A stretch of DNA of 60,000 nt, from NCBI RefSeq assembly GCF_964355755.1, contig NC_092671.1, positions 19,930,001 through 19,990,000 of the forward strand. Direction: 5' to 3'. The translations under genes were made by a program, and so were the position numbers. This document shows positions 1 through 11,889 of the stretch, in pieces (position 1 is the first letter of the stretch; every line of letters starts with the position of its first letter). Under the pieces are notes generated by a model. The model made no database searches. It saw nothing but the letters and a program-made list of their open reading frames with translations, and was not told where the DNA came from. The DNA comes from Antedon mediterranea (lineage: Eukaryota > Echinodermata > Crinoidea > Comatulida > Antedonidae).

Positions 1-34
1 TCCACACGAAAAAAGGATCTGCAGACAAGTTGAA
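1..34 (-). CDS. Possible gene A exon cut by the window edge
   Basis: A strong polypyrimidine tract and acceptor (tttttctttcag) lie at 35-46 on the minus strand. The sequence after it reads FNLSADPFFVW in phase 0, the phase the previous exon leaves in. Only 34 nt are visible, so this rests on splice-site quality and phase alone. Confidence 0.4.
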
Positions 35-3000
35 CTGAAAGAAAAACGTCTACCTATGAGCTCTATTGATATAGAAACAGTCAATATTTTCTTAAAATGT
101 ATTCATTATTTGTATATATATCATTTATATATTGAAATCAAAACACCAATCCTGACCCGTCTGCCAAAATATTTTCCCAAAGATTTTCTCTGAAAATCCG
201 AGAGAGGGCGTTCCATTTTAGGGATGAATGAATGAACTTTTTAATACGCTTTCCCTAAAGCAATATGTGTAGTCGACTATGTAGACTATGGTTCGAATCC
301 CATGACCACTTCTATTTACTTTATAGTGAGAGAGATTATTAAGAGGGTTAGGTTTAGCTTTATTTAAGAAGTAGGCCTAGTTTGGCTATCTTTCATGTAT
401 CTTTCAGAGAAAGTATTTGCGAAAAAAATCTCAATCAAAAACACAAACATCCCACACCTCTAAATAATAGCTTTACATGTTTTTGGTAATAAAAAAAAAA
501 GAGTATTTAAACTAGATTTTAAATACTGATTTTTGTGATAGAAGATAATTTACCCGACATTTAATAATGAAAAAAAATCCACGCAAACGCAATATTAATG
601 TACGTTTAAACATGTTCATATGAATGCATTGTTTAGGCCGTCTTATTTCTGTCATAGATTATATAGTACATACTGTACAGTACAATATAGGTGAAATTAC
701 GGGACCCACAAATATTCTAATTTGTTTGATATGATGACATCATCTAAATGAAACATGAAGTGACAATTATATAAGCAAGAAAAAATTGGACGCGTTGAAG
801 CGAGATGCGGCCTCTTTTTAATGCGATGTGACTAATATTCTGAGAAGTTATTATATTCAAATATACAGTAAATGTGAAATTGTGCGATTCATGATTGTTA
901 GATATGAGAAAAAAGATAGTTGATTAAAAGATAATTGTTTGAGTAAGAACATATTGAGAGAAAAGCTGGCACGGATAAGTGCTCTGTTGAATAGTATGGT
1001 CTATATGAGAGAAATGATTTTTTAGATAATCGACACACAATCTGTACAGGAGAAAAAAATAATGGTGTAGACAATAACAATAGGTGATCTTAGTTCACCT
1101 AATTAGTTAGAAAATAATCAATAACAGCAAAATAGTGAATAAAGTCAGTGTCACTAAATGATATGTACCAGAGTGTGCACTTGCGTCGCTCACTAAAGCC
1201 TGTTTTCCAGGCGAGGTAGAATTGCGATAACTCTTACTATTTTACAGTAATACGCTGACAATTCAACGATTACAATAATTGATTTCGATACGATCGTAAA
1301 AACTGACCAATCAAATTAAGTCATTACGCTGATAATTCATGAATATCACAACGCGACGTTCGTGGAATACCACGTATCCGAGGTTACTTCTTTTCTGTCA
1401 GTAATGCATATTCATATTCTTTTCTGACCAAATACCTGCATATTGTCAGCTTTAATGGTAACGTTGAGGCTTGTTCCGGATATCAATCCAGTAGTGTTTA
1501 CCAATAAATCTGTCTTCACTTCATCTAAAACTCCATAATGTGATGCCGAATTTTCAACGTTTGCACCCGCATCCATATTAGCGTCAATAACTGGAATGTA
1601 AAAAAATACAAATTATCACACAAAAAAAAATAATTGCAATTATGTGTTGTTGTATATAGGGTAGGGGTGTATCTGTGGATCATGTGCCGTGCGTATAAAT
1701 ATAAATACACAGCTGTTAACTGTACAACACAAGCTAGTGGATTTCGCTCAATTGAGCGAGAAAAAAATAGAGGTTAAAAATGGTAATATCTCACCCTCTC
1801 CGAACAACTAATTATGTTCACCTTAATATATTAATGATGTCATCAATGACGTTCTATGTATGATAGTAAGCAATTAATAATCGATATTAACAATAACTGA
1901 AAGAAGGTGTTACGTATCACCATGGAGAAATCAGTTTTCTCCATGGTATCACTGAAAGGTTTTGTGAATTTACTGTGTTGTGTCTATTTTTATTGATAAT
2001 ACATCCTATTAGTGTACAGCATTATTCAAATTAAGTGCAAATTGTAACATCCTTGAACGTCAAGCTGGGAAATGTAAACTTGGCAATTTCAGAAGACGAC
2101 AAGGTACAGTACTCCTCTGAATGGGAGGATTTTCACCCCGTCTTTGGAATTGTCAGTTTTCCTCGTTTTCCGGGCTTTAGTTATTTCTGGCGCCGAAAAC
2201 TTTATTTAGCCAACGTTTTTTAATATCGATCCCCAAAATGTAATGCCTAAGGAAAACAAATCTATCTAATTGGTAGTCCAGGGCTTTAAATTTAATATAC
2301 TGGGTAAGGGGGAGTAAATTAAATTACCAAAGCCACATTCGCTGGAAATGGAGGAGGTTTCAATGATATATGATGTGAATTGTTTATGAAATAAATTGTA
2401 ATTTTTGAGGTTAATTAGTAGATTTGAAGGAAGAAGTTGTGAAAATCAAAATTACAGCTATGGCAATAAAATATAGTGAGACCATTTTTGTAGTAACAAA
2501 ATGAACATCAGGTACTGATATATTTTAGAAACTGTTTATTTAAAACTTTCCAGATTTGACAATAGAAAACACTTTAATTAAAATCTTAACTATTTACCTG
2601 CACAGCCGTAAAGTTCCATTCTCAAAGTATAATATAAGAGTATAATATGTGCGGGTAATGTTTGTGTCGTTAAATTTTTAGATTTAAAGGAAGAATTTGT
2701 GAAAATCAAAATTAAATCTATGGCAATGAAATATAGTAAGACCATTGTTGTAGGAACAAAATGAACATCAGGTACGGATATTTGTTAGAAACTGTAACAA
2801 CAATTTATTTAAAAACTTTCCAGATTTGACAATAGAACTAAAATTAAAATTTTAACTATTTACCTGCACAGCCGTAAAGTTCCATTCTCAAAGCTGGCCA
2901 ATTACTCCAATCATATGGATAAATACGAATATATTGAGCATATACAGGAGAAGAAAAAGAATTGGTCACAACACCATCTCCATCAGTATTTCCTGGAAAC

Positions 3001-4550
3001 CTCTAACATTTATAAAATCATTTTTTTAAATATATGGATATATTGTCCGCCTAAAAAAAATTCCTAACTTTTTCTTGCTGAATATGTCATTTTAATGCCA
3101 CATAATGGTTATTCACTTTGACAAAAAAAAACTGGATCGAAAAATAATAATCCTCTGAACAAAATATACCTAACTGTCATACAATGGCTTTTTGTTAAAA
3201 TTCACTGTTTCTTTTGTTTTGTTTTATAATAATAATAATTATTATAAAACAATTATTATTATTATAATAATAATTATTTTTGTTGATTTTTTACAAAAGT
3301 GAATAACTTTAATAAAACTGCAAAATGGCCTATTCAAAATCTTTAAATTAATTTATAATTATTCACAACTATTGGAAATGGGAAAATATTTTCCGCCCAG
3401 GGTGAACTGTAAAAGACAATGCGGTTGAAATTTCTTGATCACATTTTCCGTTTTTGTAAATGTACATACTATAGGTTAATGTTGTGTTATGATTGTTATT
3501 CAAAATAATGTATGTATGAACAGTGGAGTATATCCAACAAATTAAAATAAAATAAAAAATGTTGAATAAGTAAGGCGAATTCAATGTTGCTAACATAATG
3601 AACAACATAATAATGTCGCTTATACAATAAATAAACAACTAATCATAGACCTTATCTTGCAAAAACAATACCTTCATCCTATTTAGAATTAGAATTTTAA
3701 AAAACCTAACAACAAACAAGGCGCGTAGTGGAACTGTGGCTTTGTGGTTGACATAATTGCTTATCGATGCAAAAGTCCTTGGTTGAAATTACTTATGACG
3801 GCCAAAACAATGCACCCAGTACATTGGAGTAGTAGTACCCTCATTTAGTTTTGATGTTTCGTGTTGAGCCAAAATACAGGAAATCGGGATGGCAGCTCTT
3901 GTTTTAACTACGGTACTATATTATATTTAATATTGTTACAAGAATTTGAAATTCATTACTTCAACAATCAAACTGCAAAGCAGTGCTAAATAATATTATG
4001 ATTAATTCGATATTGTTTAATCTCATCTAATTAAGAATAGGCTATCTGCTCGAGATAATCAAAGTTATATAATGTGACATGAATCAAATTACTGCTTTTC
4101 AATTTGTTGTCAATTGTTCAGTTTTTCCTAATATAATTGTTCAATTAAAACTTCTGTGTCATTGGCTTATGGTTTCCTCTTGGCCTTTTTTGCCAACTAC
4201 CGTATTTAATAATAACACATTTTATTGTTAAATACTTACTCCGCCACCTACAGCCGTTATTTCAATAAAGTTATTGCCATCAGTGCTGTATTTTACGTTG
4301 TATTCCGTTACTCTTTCACTAAGTCCTCCTGATCCTTGAGTAGCCACTTGAGATACTTGTGATAAGCTACCAAGATCAACTTGGATATATTCAGTGCTAT
4401 CTTTTGTTGCAGGTGCCCAATAACCACTGCCTTGAAGTCTTCCCTTATACGGATGATTGCTTTGACTGCCGGTGTTAAAGAAACTTGATGCAGTCATTTG
4501 ACTATTAGGAATTTTACCATTCTCAATTCCAAGATCATTATTGCAGGATT
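1..4550 (-). CDS. Gene A (partial): discoidin-domain extracellular protein, 3' part, exons 4550-4240, 3002-2864, 1590-1436 and perhaps 34-1
   Basis: Four minus-strand exons join in phase: 4550-4240 (enters in phase 1, leaves in phase 0), 3002-2864 (leaves in phase 1), 1590-1436 (leaves in phase 0) and possibly 34-1. The first two encode a whole discoidin (F5/8 type C) domain of about 150 residues. It opens with CNNDLGIENGKIPNSQ, the usual start of the family, has the WAPATKDSTEYIQVDLG core, and ends with ALRMELYGC; the first and last Cys would form the domain's disulfide. Discoidin domains are beta-barrels in secreted or surface proteins that bind lipids, sugars or matrix. The third exon encodes about 52 residues with two N-glycosylation sites (NTTG, NVTI) and no domain I recognise. 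The signal peptide and 5' exons were not found between 4.6 and 15 kb, and the gene runs off the left edge, so full architecture and function are unknown. Confidence 0.75.
35..1435. other. Gene A intron, no gene seen
   Basis: AT-rich intronic DNA between the possible edge exon and the 1436-1590 exon. A B-box-like string (ggttcgaatccc) at 291-302 has no tRNA fold around it. No coding region or recognisable element was found. Confidence 0.5.
1436..1590 (-). CDS. Gene A exon: extracellular segment of unknown fold
   Basis: After a ttccag acceptor the 155 nt exon continues in phase 1 from the discoidin exon. It encodes about 52 residues starting VIDANMDAGANVENSA and ending IKADNMQ before a gtattt donor. 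It holds two NxT/S sequons. The strands look like part of a beta-rich extracellular domain, but I recognise no family. Phase agreement and clean splice sites are the support. Confidence 0.6.
2420..2893. repeat. Tandem duplication carrying a partial discoidin exon
   Basis: 2420-2627 and 2680-2893 are two diverged copies of one ~210 bp segment. Both run from agattt(g/a)aaggaag to ccattctcaaag. Each copy includes the splice donor and the last 30 nt of the gene A discoidin exon. Only the right copy (2680-2893) continues into a full exon; the left copy breaks off at ctcaaag and is followed by unrelated AT-rich DNA. Confidence 0.85.
2598..2627 (-). pseudogene. Pseudo-exon: duplicated 3' end of discoidin exon
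   Basis: These 30 nt repeat the end of the 2864-3002 exon, including codons for the RMELYGC ending and an intact gtaaat donor. There is no exon body or acceptor upstream on the minus strand, so it should not be spliced as a full module. Confidence 0.7.
2864..3002 (-). CDS. Gene A exon: C-terminal third of discoidin domain
   Basis: The 139 nt exon opens RFPGNTDGDGVVTNSF after a gttag acceptor and closes RMELYGCA before gtaaat. PGNTD, VVTNSF, YIRIYP and ALRMELYGC are the family's closing strands. It has the same length (139 nt) and phases as the equivalent exon of gene B at 30660-30798. Confidence 0.85.
3228..3282. repeat. AT-rich palindromic microsatellite
   Basis: Runs of (taa)n and (att)n alternate and form a near-perfect inverted repeat inside the gene A intron. 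It is probably a simple-sequence expansion. Confidence 0.6.
4240..4550 (-). CDS. Gene A exon: N-terminal two thirds of discoidin domain
   Basis: The 311 nt exon follows a ctttcag acceptor and ends before gtaagt. It reads ESCNNDLGIENGKIPNSQMT, then a segment with WAPATKDSTEYIQVDLGSL, then VTEYNVKYSTDGNNF, all typical of F5/8 type C domains. It enters in phase 1 and leaves in phase 0, exactly as the matching exon of gene B does. Confidence 0.85.
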
Positions 4551-4694
4551 CTGAAAGTAGAGATAAAGCTTCAGTTTTTATAATCCAACAGTAATGTCAT
4601 TTATTTTTCAAATGAACTTCAAATCAAAAGTTAAACCGACTAGAACATTTTAAATCTTATTATTGATATTATTGTTTTTGTTATTATCTTAAAG

Positions 4695-4714
4695 TAATAT
4701 GGATGTTATAGTTT
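4695..4714. repeat. Target-site duplication, left copy
   Basis: TAATATGGATGTTATAGTTT, identical to 6810-6829, directly before the LINE poly(A) (plus-strand poly-T). Confidence 0.85.
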
Positions 4715-4872
4715 TTTTTTCTCTCTTTTGTGGCGTTAACCACTATTTATTCATTTCATTTCATCAACAGATTAATACAATTATTTCTAATAATAATAAT
4801 AACTATTCATTGTTATTCTTACTTTTGTTTGGTTTATATATATATATATATATATATTGAAGTCGAATACTT

Positions 4873-4993
4873 CTTCTCGTGCGTTACTTATGTTGCGTTA
4901 CGTTTCTTTTCCTCATCTTTATCGTTTCAAATTAATTAATTAAATTTCAGTATATCACCGGGCGGTTTCGAATTAATGTTCATTGCCTAATGT

Positions 4994-5041
<48 letters not shown>

Positions 5042-5427
5042 TTTTTTTTATTTTATCAACGTTACTGTTCTTGGAATCAGAGCATTATTTCTTTTCTGTT
5101 ATCCACCTTTTTTCATAATTTTCTAGTATTTTTTTTGTTCTATAATTCTCAACATCTAACATTGTGAACACTTAACTAATAAATGTACTGTATGAGATAC
5201 ATTTACTAATGTTGTATAGTTATTTTTGGTAGTATTTTTGACATATAATTCATTTATACCCTATATACAGATTATATACATTATTTTAAAATACGAATAT
5301 AAAAAAAAAAACAAAAACAAAAATATTAAAAATGCTTTTCTTACTCCTGTGTCTAGTTTTATGTCTCATGGTTATATTTGTTTGCTTATCTTCTCGTGCG
5401 TTACTTATGTTGCGTTACGTTTCTTTT
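4873..5427. repeat. 38 bp direct repeats bounding a 479 bp insert
   Basis: The 38 nt beginning cttctcgtgcgttactta are identical at 4873-4910 and 5390-5427. Between them lie a SINE-tail-like segment, a long TA repeat and AT-rich DNA. This looks like either a nested insertion with a long target duplication or a local duplication inside the LINE 3' UTR. Confidence 0.7.
4911..5035 (+). repeat. SINE 3' body/tail fragment with TA microsatellite
   Basis: The stretch with atcaccgggcggttt, gaattaatgtt and gcctaatgtgttt followed by (ta)n matches 27655-27750, the tail of the tRNA-headed SINE. The tRNA-like head is missing here. Confidence 0.65.
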
Positions 5428-5562
5428 TTGTTTTCAATATTAATTTATACAATTTTTTTTTTTTTTTTATATTTCATATAAGATAAAATGAAACTGCCTA
5501 TGTGTATTATACAACATTATTATGTAATATATTTTAAATAATCAGATTCACATCAATATAAA

Positions 5563-6809
5563 TTATAATAGGTGGTTAAGGTAAGATCTTTTGTTTTTTT
5601 CCGCCATAAAAAGACGAGACAATGATCCGGTCCATTTGTTTACATTTTTCAAAGTATGTGCCTTGTAAACGCAGAAGCATCCAATAGAGAACATGTGGTC
5701 TACATATTTGTTTCCTGTACCTAGTACAATGTTTCGATAATTTGCCTCGATCCCAAATTTGTGCATGGTGTAAACGTTAATATATTCCCATAAGGGTTTT
5801 ACTTCAGTGCATTCATAAAAGAAATGGGCATCATCCTCTACTACGTTGCATTGTAGGCAAGTATCTGTGTTGCTTATTTTCCATTTTAACAGCCTTCTTT
5901 TGGTAGGTGTTATACAATGCAATAGTTTGATGTTCAACTGTTTAAGTTTATTATCTTTAATATCTTTAATTTTTCTTTTCCATGTTACAGACCAATCGTT
6001 CTCCATGTTAAAATATGTTTCCCATTTTGTTTTACTTTTGGATGGTTCTAGACATTTTTCCTTAATAAAGAAAGAACATATTTGTTTGCTACTCATATTC
6101 AAACATCGAACGTGTGTTGTTTTTGAGTGCTTTTGGTTTTTATCCCTTAAAAGATTTTCTCTTTCCATTCTTTTGGAATTGCGTTTAATACAATTTGCCA
6201 TTCAGCAATCCAGTTTGATTTATACCTAAGCATATCAAGTAATTCATTTGCGTTAATGAACCTATTCTCAATTACAATATCCTTAATATTTCGCACACCT
6301 GACCTTATCCAGTTTCTAAAAAATATTGACATGTCATTGTATAAAATCATTTTGTTATACCAGAGTTGTTGATGCAATATATCATCATAACATAATTGAC
6401 GTTTAGTCATACCGCTATTAAGTTTGACTAAAATACATAGTATAGATTTATAGAAATCGGGTATGGCTTTAAAAATAGCATTTTTCTTATCAATATATGA
6501 TATGTTTTCAATAATATCTTTTGGGCCTATTCTATTAAAATATGTGTTTGGCAGACATTTCCACTTTGAATCCTCATTGTTATACAATCTTTTAAGCTAA
6601 GATATTTTTAAAGATTTAACCTGTGACCTGAAATCAGGCGCTTTAACACCACCACTTTCATATTCGTTTATAAGAACTACTCTTTTAACCTTTTCTCTTT
6701 TTCCATCCCACAAAAAGTCAAAAATTATGTTATCAACACGTTTTAGAACACTTTCAGGCGTGTCTATAATACTTGCAACATAAACAAGTTTTGACAGGCC
6801 AAGCGTCTT
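5563..6809 (-). pseudogene. LINE ORF2 C-terminal region, broken
   Basis: Reading right to left, 6809-6601 encodes FDFLWDGKREKVKR and YESGGVKAPDF, the post-RT block typical of L1/Tx1 proteins (FxW-G-K-R, then E-GGL/V-P-D). A TAG at 6599-6597 sits where the frame continues with LKRLYNNEDSKWKC and is probably a decayed Trp codon. The frame then runs 6587-6147. A frameshift near 6160-6200 moves it to the frame 6201-5563. That last part carries CLQCNVVEDDAHFFYEC, a C-x2-C...H-x4-C zinc knuckle found at the C-terminus of such elements. With a stop, a frameshift and no catalytic RT core it is dead. Confidence 0.8.
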
Positions 6810-6829
6810 TAATATGGATGTTATAGTTT
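6810..6829. repeat. Target-site duplication, right copy
   Basis: Identical 20 bp to 4695-4714, at the truncated 5' end of the LINE. Confidence 0.85.
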
Positions 6830-9800
6830 AGGAAATTGTTGTCCTTTGTTGACAAGTCTGAGGAAAATGCTAGATGGACTTGACATAAATCTTGAGAATA
6901 TATAACTTAATTCTTTTCGATACAATACTAATTACAACGTGTTAGCAAAGAGAAAACATTGTAAATAGATAGATAGATATAACTTGTATTGTCCTTCTTG
7001 TAAAATATAACAAAAGGAAATTCATCTTCCATTGGCAAAATAAAATAATGAGTAAAACGTAAGAACAACATATAAAATATAGAACATTATAATAAGTAAA
7101 TGTAAATATGCACAGCTTAGAAATTAGTTAATATTATTATTATTATTGCCCCCTTTATTGATTATTATTATTAATAATATTAACAAATTATGTACAAAAA
7201 GTAAGTGGTTCCATCGTCTGATAATTAGCTGCTACTGTGTCCACTACCTCACTGCACCTTCGTTGTGTAAATGGATTGCATTTACCACAAACGAATACCG
7301 GTACCGATCCGCCTTAGCATTAAGTACACGTAGTCGGACCTCCCATCTCATGTAACTAAAGAGGCCAGCAAGTGGATGAGATTGATAATTCAAAATAGCA
7401 TATAGCTTATTGTTAACATATTTAACATAGATTAATTATATGTCGATTCCAATACATTTCTGCGCAGTTTTCCAAACTATTCCCATTAGTGTTTTATGTT
7501 GAACACCAAAGTTTCCCTAAATGCATACGATACCACAAACCAGTACGCTCTGTATAATTGATTGATTCACATTTAACGATCGTTAGAAAATACATACTTT
7601 GGCTTTAATTTTTCACTAGATTAGTAAAATGCGTGTCCCATTTTAGGTCATTATTAATAGTAATTCCTTAATATACAAATTGGGTCACGCTACCATGAAA
7701 TAACATCATCGCTTATCTTAATACTGTATTCAGGACGATGCTTTCTAAAATCAAATATCACCTTTGTTTTTTTTTTTTAACGTTAAGAGAAAGGTAATTA
7801 TGCTGGGACCATCTTACAAATCCATGGATCTCATTTTCATATGCCACAGTCACTTTTATTTTTAATCAAAGATAAAAATGCCATCTGCGTATTTTCTATC
7901 TCCACACTCTATTTGCATAAGTTCAGTTTCAATATTGTTCATTTCTATACATATAGCGGGGAGACAGGAGCACGATGTTATGGTCCGATTTCCCATGCAG
8001 TGGAAGAATTTTTGTTTTAAAAACCTGTGTAATGTAACGCCAGAACATTATCGGGTATATTCTCATTTAAATGAGTCTCGGTGAAGCACATTAAACTTTA
8101 TACATAAGAAACATAAAGATTGTACAAAAACCCATTGTGTGCAATATGGTTAAAATGTAATCCTCCCTATCTTTATTAATAGGTAAAAAGTAATTTGTAT
8201 ATAAATCTATTAGATTTTTAACGAAACGTATTACAATAGTAACATAATATTGTGGGAATAAACATATAGGCCTATTATCTTGGAAATGAATATCTTATTT
8301 ACTTTCGATACGATATACTAATCACAAAGTATTAGCAAAAAGCAAAACATTGTGAATATTACATAAAAAACATACAAATACATACAAATTGTAAAAAAAA
8401 ACGTTGTGTACAATAGCCAAGTAAATTGATATATTTATAGGTCAACGAAACGTATTAATTACAATAGTAACATATACCGTACCTTCTTTACTTATATGGA
8501 GCAAAGCTGAAAGAAAAATGCAGACGAATTTCCAACAGTCCATTGTTATAAAAAACAACCCAACTATGCAGGTAATCGACAATGTTCAATCTGTCAACAG
8601 TAAACGAATACTGAAAGCAACTGTTTAAAAGTATTACACAATACTAAATAACTGATGCATGCGAACATCGTGGAACATGTTACGTGAATGGTTGTAAAAA
8701 TCAAAATGATATTGAGATTGATCGAATACTGACAAAGGTAAATCTGATGGTGGCAATAGGATGGATCCTGAAACCTGACTTTTAGTATAGAAGATAAGGA
8801 TACTTGGTTGTACACATAGAAAAGTGGTGTCATGATATAACTGTATATGTCATGATTTGCAGCTTCCAGGAGGTTGCCTACGTAAGTTATGTGTTTTTTT
8901 CTTCTCAACAGTTTTTTTGTTTATGTTATGTTTTTGTAAAACGTATTCAGGGTTTGTAGCAATGGGTTTCCCCTTAAAATGTATATATCTGTGACATTGA
9001 AGGCACCCTGCAGACAACAGTGCAAATGACCATTCAGTTTAAATCAGATGATGAAAGTTTGCAATTGAAATCGATAGTGATTTAATAATTTCTAGTAACG
9101 AAGGCTCAATATTTAATTACGATAGTCATATATAAGCACAAATCTAATTCACACAATGCTAAATAGGACTTACACATCAACGTTTTGAATTGTCTATGTC
9201 GAAGTGGATACAATATTTCATCAGCAATGTTGGCAAAGTCAGATAATACTGCCTTTCATTTTATGTTTATTGTGAAAACAGGCGTAGGCGTTTTAGTTGT
9301 AGATAATTGCTATTGTTGCTATGATAACATAATTTGAAGTATGTACCGCATGCAAATCAATCAGGTGGACCAATCACAAGGCCACATATTTTATGCGCGG
9401 TATTTGAATTGTTTAGCGTGGGAAGAGGAGGCAGGACTCGCTCACGGTGTATGTATCATATTTCATGTAATATAATGTAACATAATGTAAACCATCAGGT
9501 TATTTTAATAGTAATGCATGACAGCTAATGGGCCATTGATAAACTGTCACATAAGACGACATTTAACAATACTGTACATATTCTAGTCTATAAGACCGTT
9601 AGTTCCAATAATTTTCTATCTAAAATATACCTCTTAACTTATGTGAATTAAAATGTATCATATAATGGTATTTTATACTGTAAATACTGACAATATGTGA
9701 CCAGCTCTGACAAGGTGAAACATAACTCGTTGTTCCTATTCACTGTACTACCACGTTAACAACTATCTTGGTGAAAATAGGATTTCCCCCTTTTTGGAAT

Positions 9801-10700
9801 GGCGCTAGTTGTTTTTTACAGCTTTTGTTTTTCCTCAGTTCCCCCTTTTTATGTTTATGTTTCACTGAAAAGAATAAATAAATAAACCTACAACCATTCA
9901 AAAATCAAGATCAAATTTCATTTTGTGTGATTTAAATTTATAAAGGGTTTTAAAGTGATTTTAATGAGTACCGTACTTTTTTTTTTATTTCAGTTTGTTT
10001 CCAAAAAATGAAATAAAGGGCACGTAATACTGTAATATTTGTATAGCTACCTTTGAAAACATGGTAGAGCCTGAAATTATAAATATTCATAAGCCGAATT
10101 CAGTGGGTTTTACCAGTAGTGTTTTCAATTTTGGTGGTTGGAGATACCTTGTAATTTTCGGAGGGGGTATATTTGAATAATCCTAAAAAATTAACTTCTT
10201 CAATAAAATAATTTTTCCAGATCTTTCTTTTTATGGTATTTTTTATTGAGTATACATTGCGCAATTTTGCGTAAACAGACACTTTCCCCTGTAAGGGTCA
10301 ATTGGGAGTATGATCATGTGAAATTGGCATAGCGATCTGTTCTCATCATGATGTGACCCCATAATGTTTTCACAGTTTAATGATGTGATTGTGATATTAT
10401 TACTAAAATGTCAAATTTAACGAGATCTGAGAAAGAGGTTACTGGTGGCTATGTATTCAATACAGATAGGCCTAGGCCTACTAGGTATGTACTGATGCTA
10501 TTAGCCTAGCTGCTAGGCTGTGATAGCCTTACAGCAGTGAAGTTTGTTCTCTCACCCAGCCTCCGACTACCCATAATGATAGGGTGTCTGAATAATTGCA
10601 GTTCAAATTTAGTAACTTTTCAATCCAATCATATAGGCTAATTCATTACGCTAGTATTTTCGCTCCTCCTCCCCCTACAAACACACCCCAGATACACTGG
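6830..10700. other. Gene-free stretch
   Basis: AT-rich DNA with several short open frames, none with a domain pattern, signal peptide or supporting splice sites. A (taga)n tract lies near 6967. The missing 5' exons of gene A could lie here or further right, but none could be supported. Confidence 0.4.
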
Positions 10701-10773
10701 GTGATGTGTTGAAGCCGGTTCCAGTACAAATTATGTTATTATCACTCCCAACCCATAATCCCTCAGCGGCAGT

Positions 10774-11645
10774 TTTCAAATGTAGTTTAAAACATTCCAA
10801 ATACATTTTCGGTCATGGTGATAGGCCTACATCCCCACCCCAAACTCCCATCCGCTTCCCAGGGATGATTAAATACTTTAACACTTTCCAACCACAATTC
10901 TGGTGTAAGCAAAATCCCCACTATCCCCTGAACCCAAACTCCCAAACCCTATCTCCCAACCCCACTCTCCCACAATGGACGTTTTTTCCTTGGAGGATTG
11001 GTGATGTAGCTGAACACAGTAACAGTAAACAACATGTGTATGTTCACACAGGTATGGATGTCTGTAATGAGACAATCCAAGAGACCGATACATAGCTGGA
11101 TATGGTTAAAGTACTTTGCTAAATGTATAATTGAATAGGTGTCATATTGGTTAATGAATAAAATATGTATATCTATATCTTTATTTCGCCAAACGCCTTG
11201 CTGAGGATAATTCAAATACTGTAAACCTTTTGTAGTATAATTTTACAATTCGATAGCCTACAACCCCGAGCCCTAGCAAAAAATGACATCACAAACCACC
11301 ACCCTAGGAGTCGGGGGAATTTTTTTTAATGTAGTTTAAAACCTTCCGGGTACAATTGCCATCATTTTGATACCCCATACCTATGGTTACGTGCAGAAAC
11401 AGAAATTTTTATAACGAACAAACATCGAAAGTGGGAGTTTTGACCACATTTTGGTCCCTAACTTGGATCCTAGGTGGCGGATGATGTTGAAATATAGCTT
11501 AGAACATTCCCGGTACAATTGCGGTCATTTTGATACCCCATATGTAAGATTATGTGCAGTAACAAAATGTTGTATAACGAACAAACAAACAAACAAACAG
11601 ACAAACAAACAGACAGACTAACTCCCTCACTTATAATATAGATAC
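10774..11645 (+). repeat. Degenerate interspersed repeat with four copies of a ~50-60 bp unit
   Basis: A unit like tgtagtttaaaacattcc...tacaattgcggtcat...gatacccc occurs near 10776, 10863, 11331 and 11490. The last two are the most alike. The segment ends in ataacgaacaaacaaacaaa followed by tccctcacttataatatag, a microsatellite plus tail resembling the 3' ends of invertebrate retroposons. C-rich filler with accccac words lies between the units. Confidence 0.6.
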
Positions 11646-11851
11646 CTAGGTAGGCCTATTATACACTTATACCAACATAATAATAAACATTACGCGTGCT
11701 TTATACAATTTTAAGTAAATGCTTAAAACAGACTCATAAATGAGTATGTGCTTAACATATCCATGATTCAATTGATTAGATAAAAACAATGACATAACGT
11801 TATTTAGCTAGTCATTATTCAACGTACAAATCAATAGTTTAATTGTATGTA

Positions 11852-11888
11852 CTAGATGGTACGCTCGCTTCGCTCGCGTACCATCTAG
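11852..11888. repeat. Perfect 13 bp stem hairpin
   Basis: CTAGATGGTACGC and its exact complement GCGTACCATCTAG flank an 11 nt loop (tcgcttcgctc). It stands alone in AT-rich DNA. It could be the terminus of a mobile element, but no partner end was found. Confidence 0.7.
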
Positions 11889-11889
11889 G

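Larger units (their letters stand above)
4715..6809 (-). mobile_element. 5'-truncated L1/Tx1-like LINE with target-site duplication
   Basis: The same 20 bp, TAATATGGATGTTATAGTTT, lies at 4695-4714 and 6810-6829 and brackets the insertion. On the element's strand the 3' end, next to the left copy, carries a poly(A) tract (poly-T on the plus strand from 4715). Coding remains fill 6809-5563: the distal part of the reverse transcriptase protein and its C-terminal zinc-knuckle region. The 5' end is truncated inside the RT gene. The 3' UTR (4715-5562) holds TA microsatellites and a 38 bp direct repeat. It lies upstream of the known exons of gene A, on the same strand. Confidence 0.85.

Noticed and set aside
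285-305. tRNA B box (ggttcgaatccc)
   Set aside because: No A box or cloverleaf at the right distance.
2035-2223. 62-codon plus-strand frame
   Set aside because: No domain pattern; it lies inside a gene A intron on the other strand.
10706-11095. Plus-strand open frame of 129 codons
   Set aside because: Pro-rich translation of a C-rich interspersed repeat; no domain, and an antisense frame is open too.
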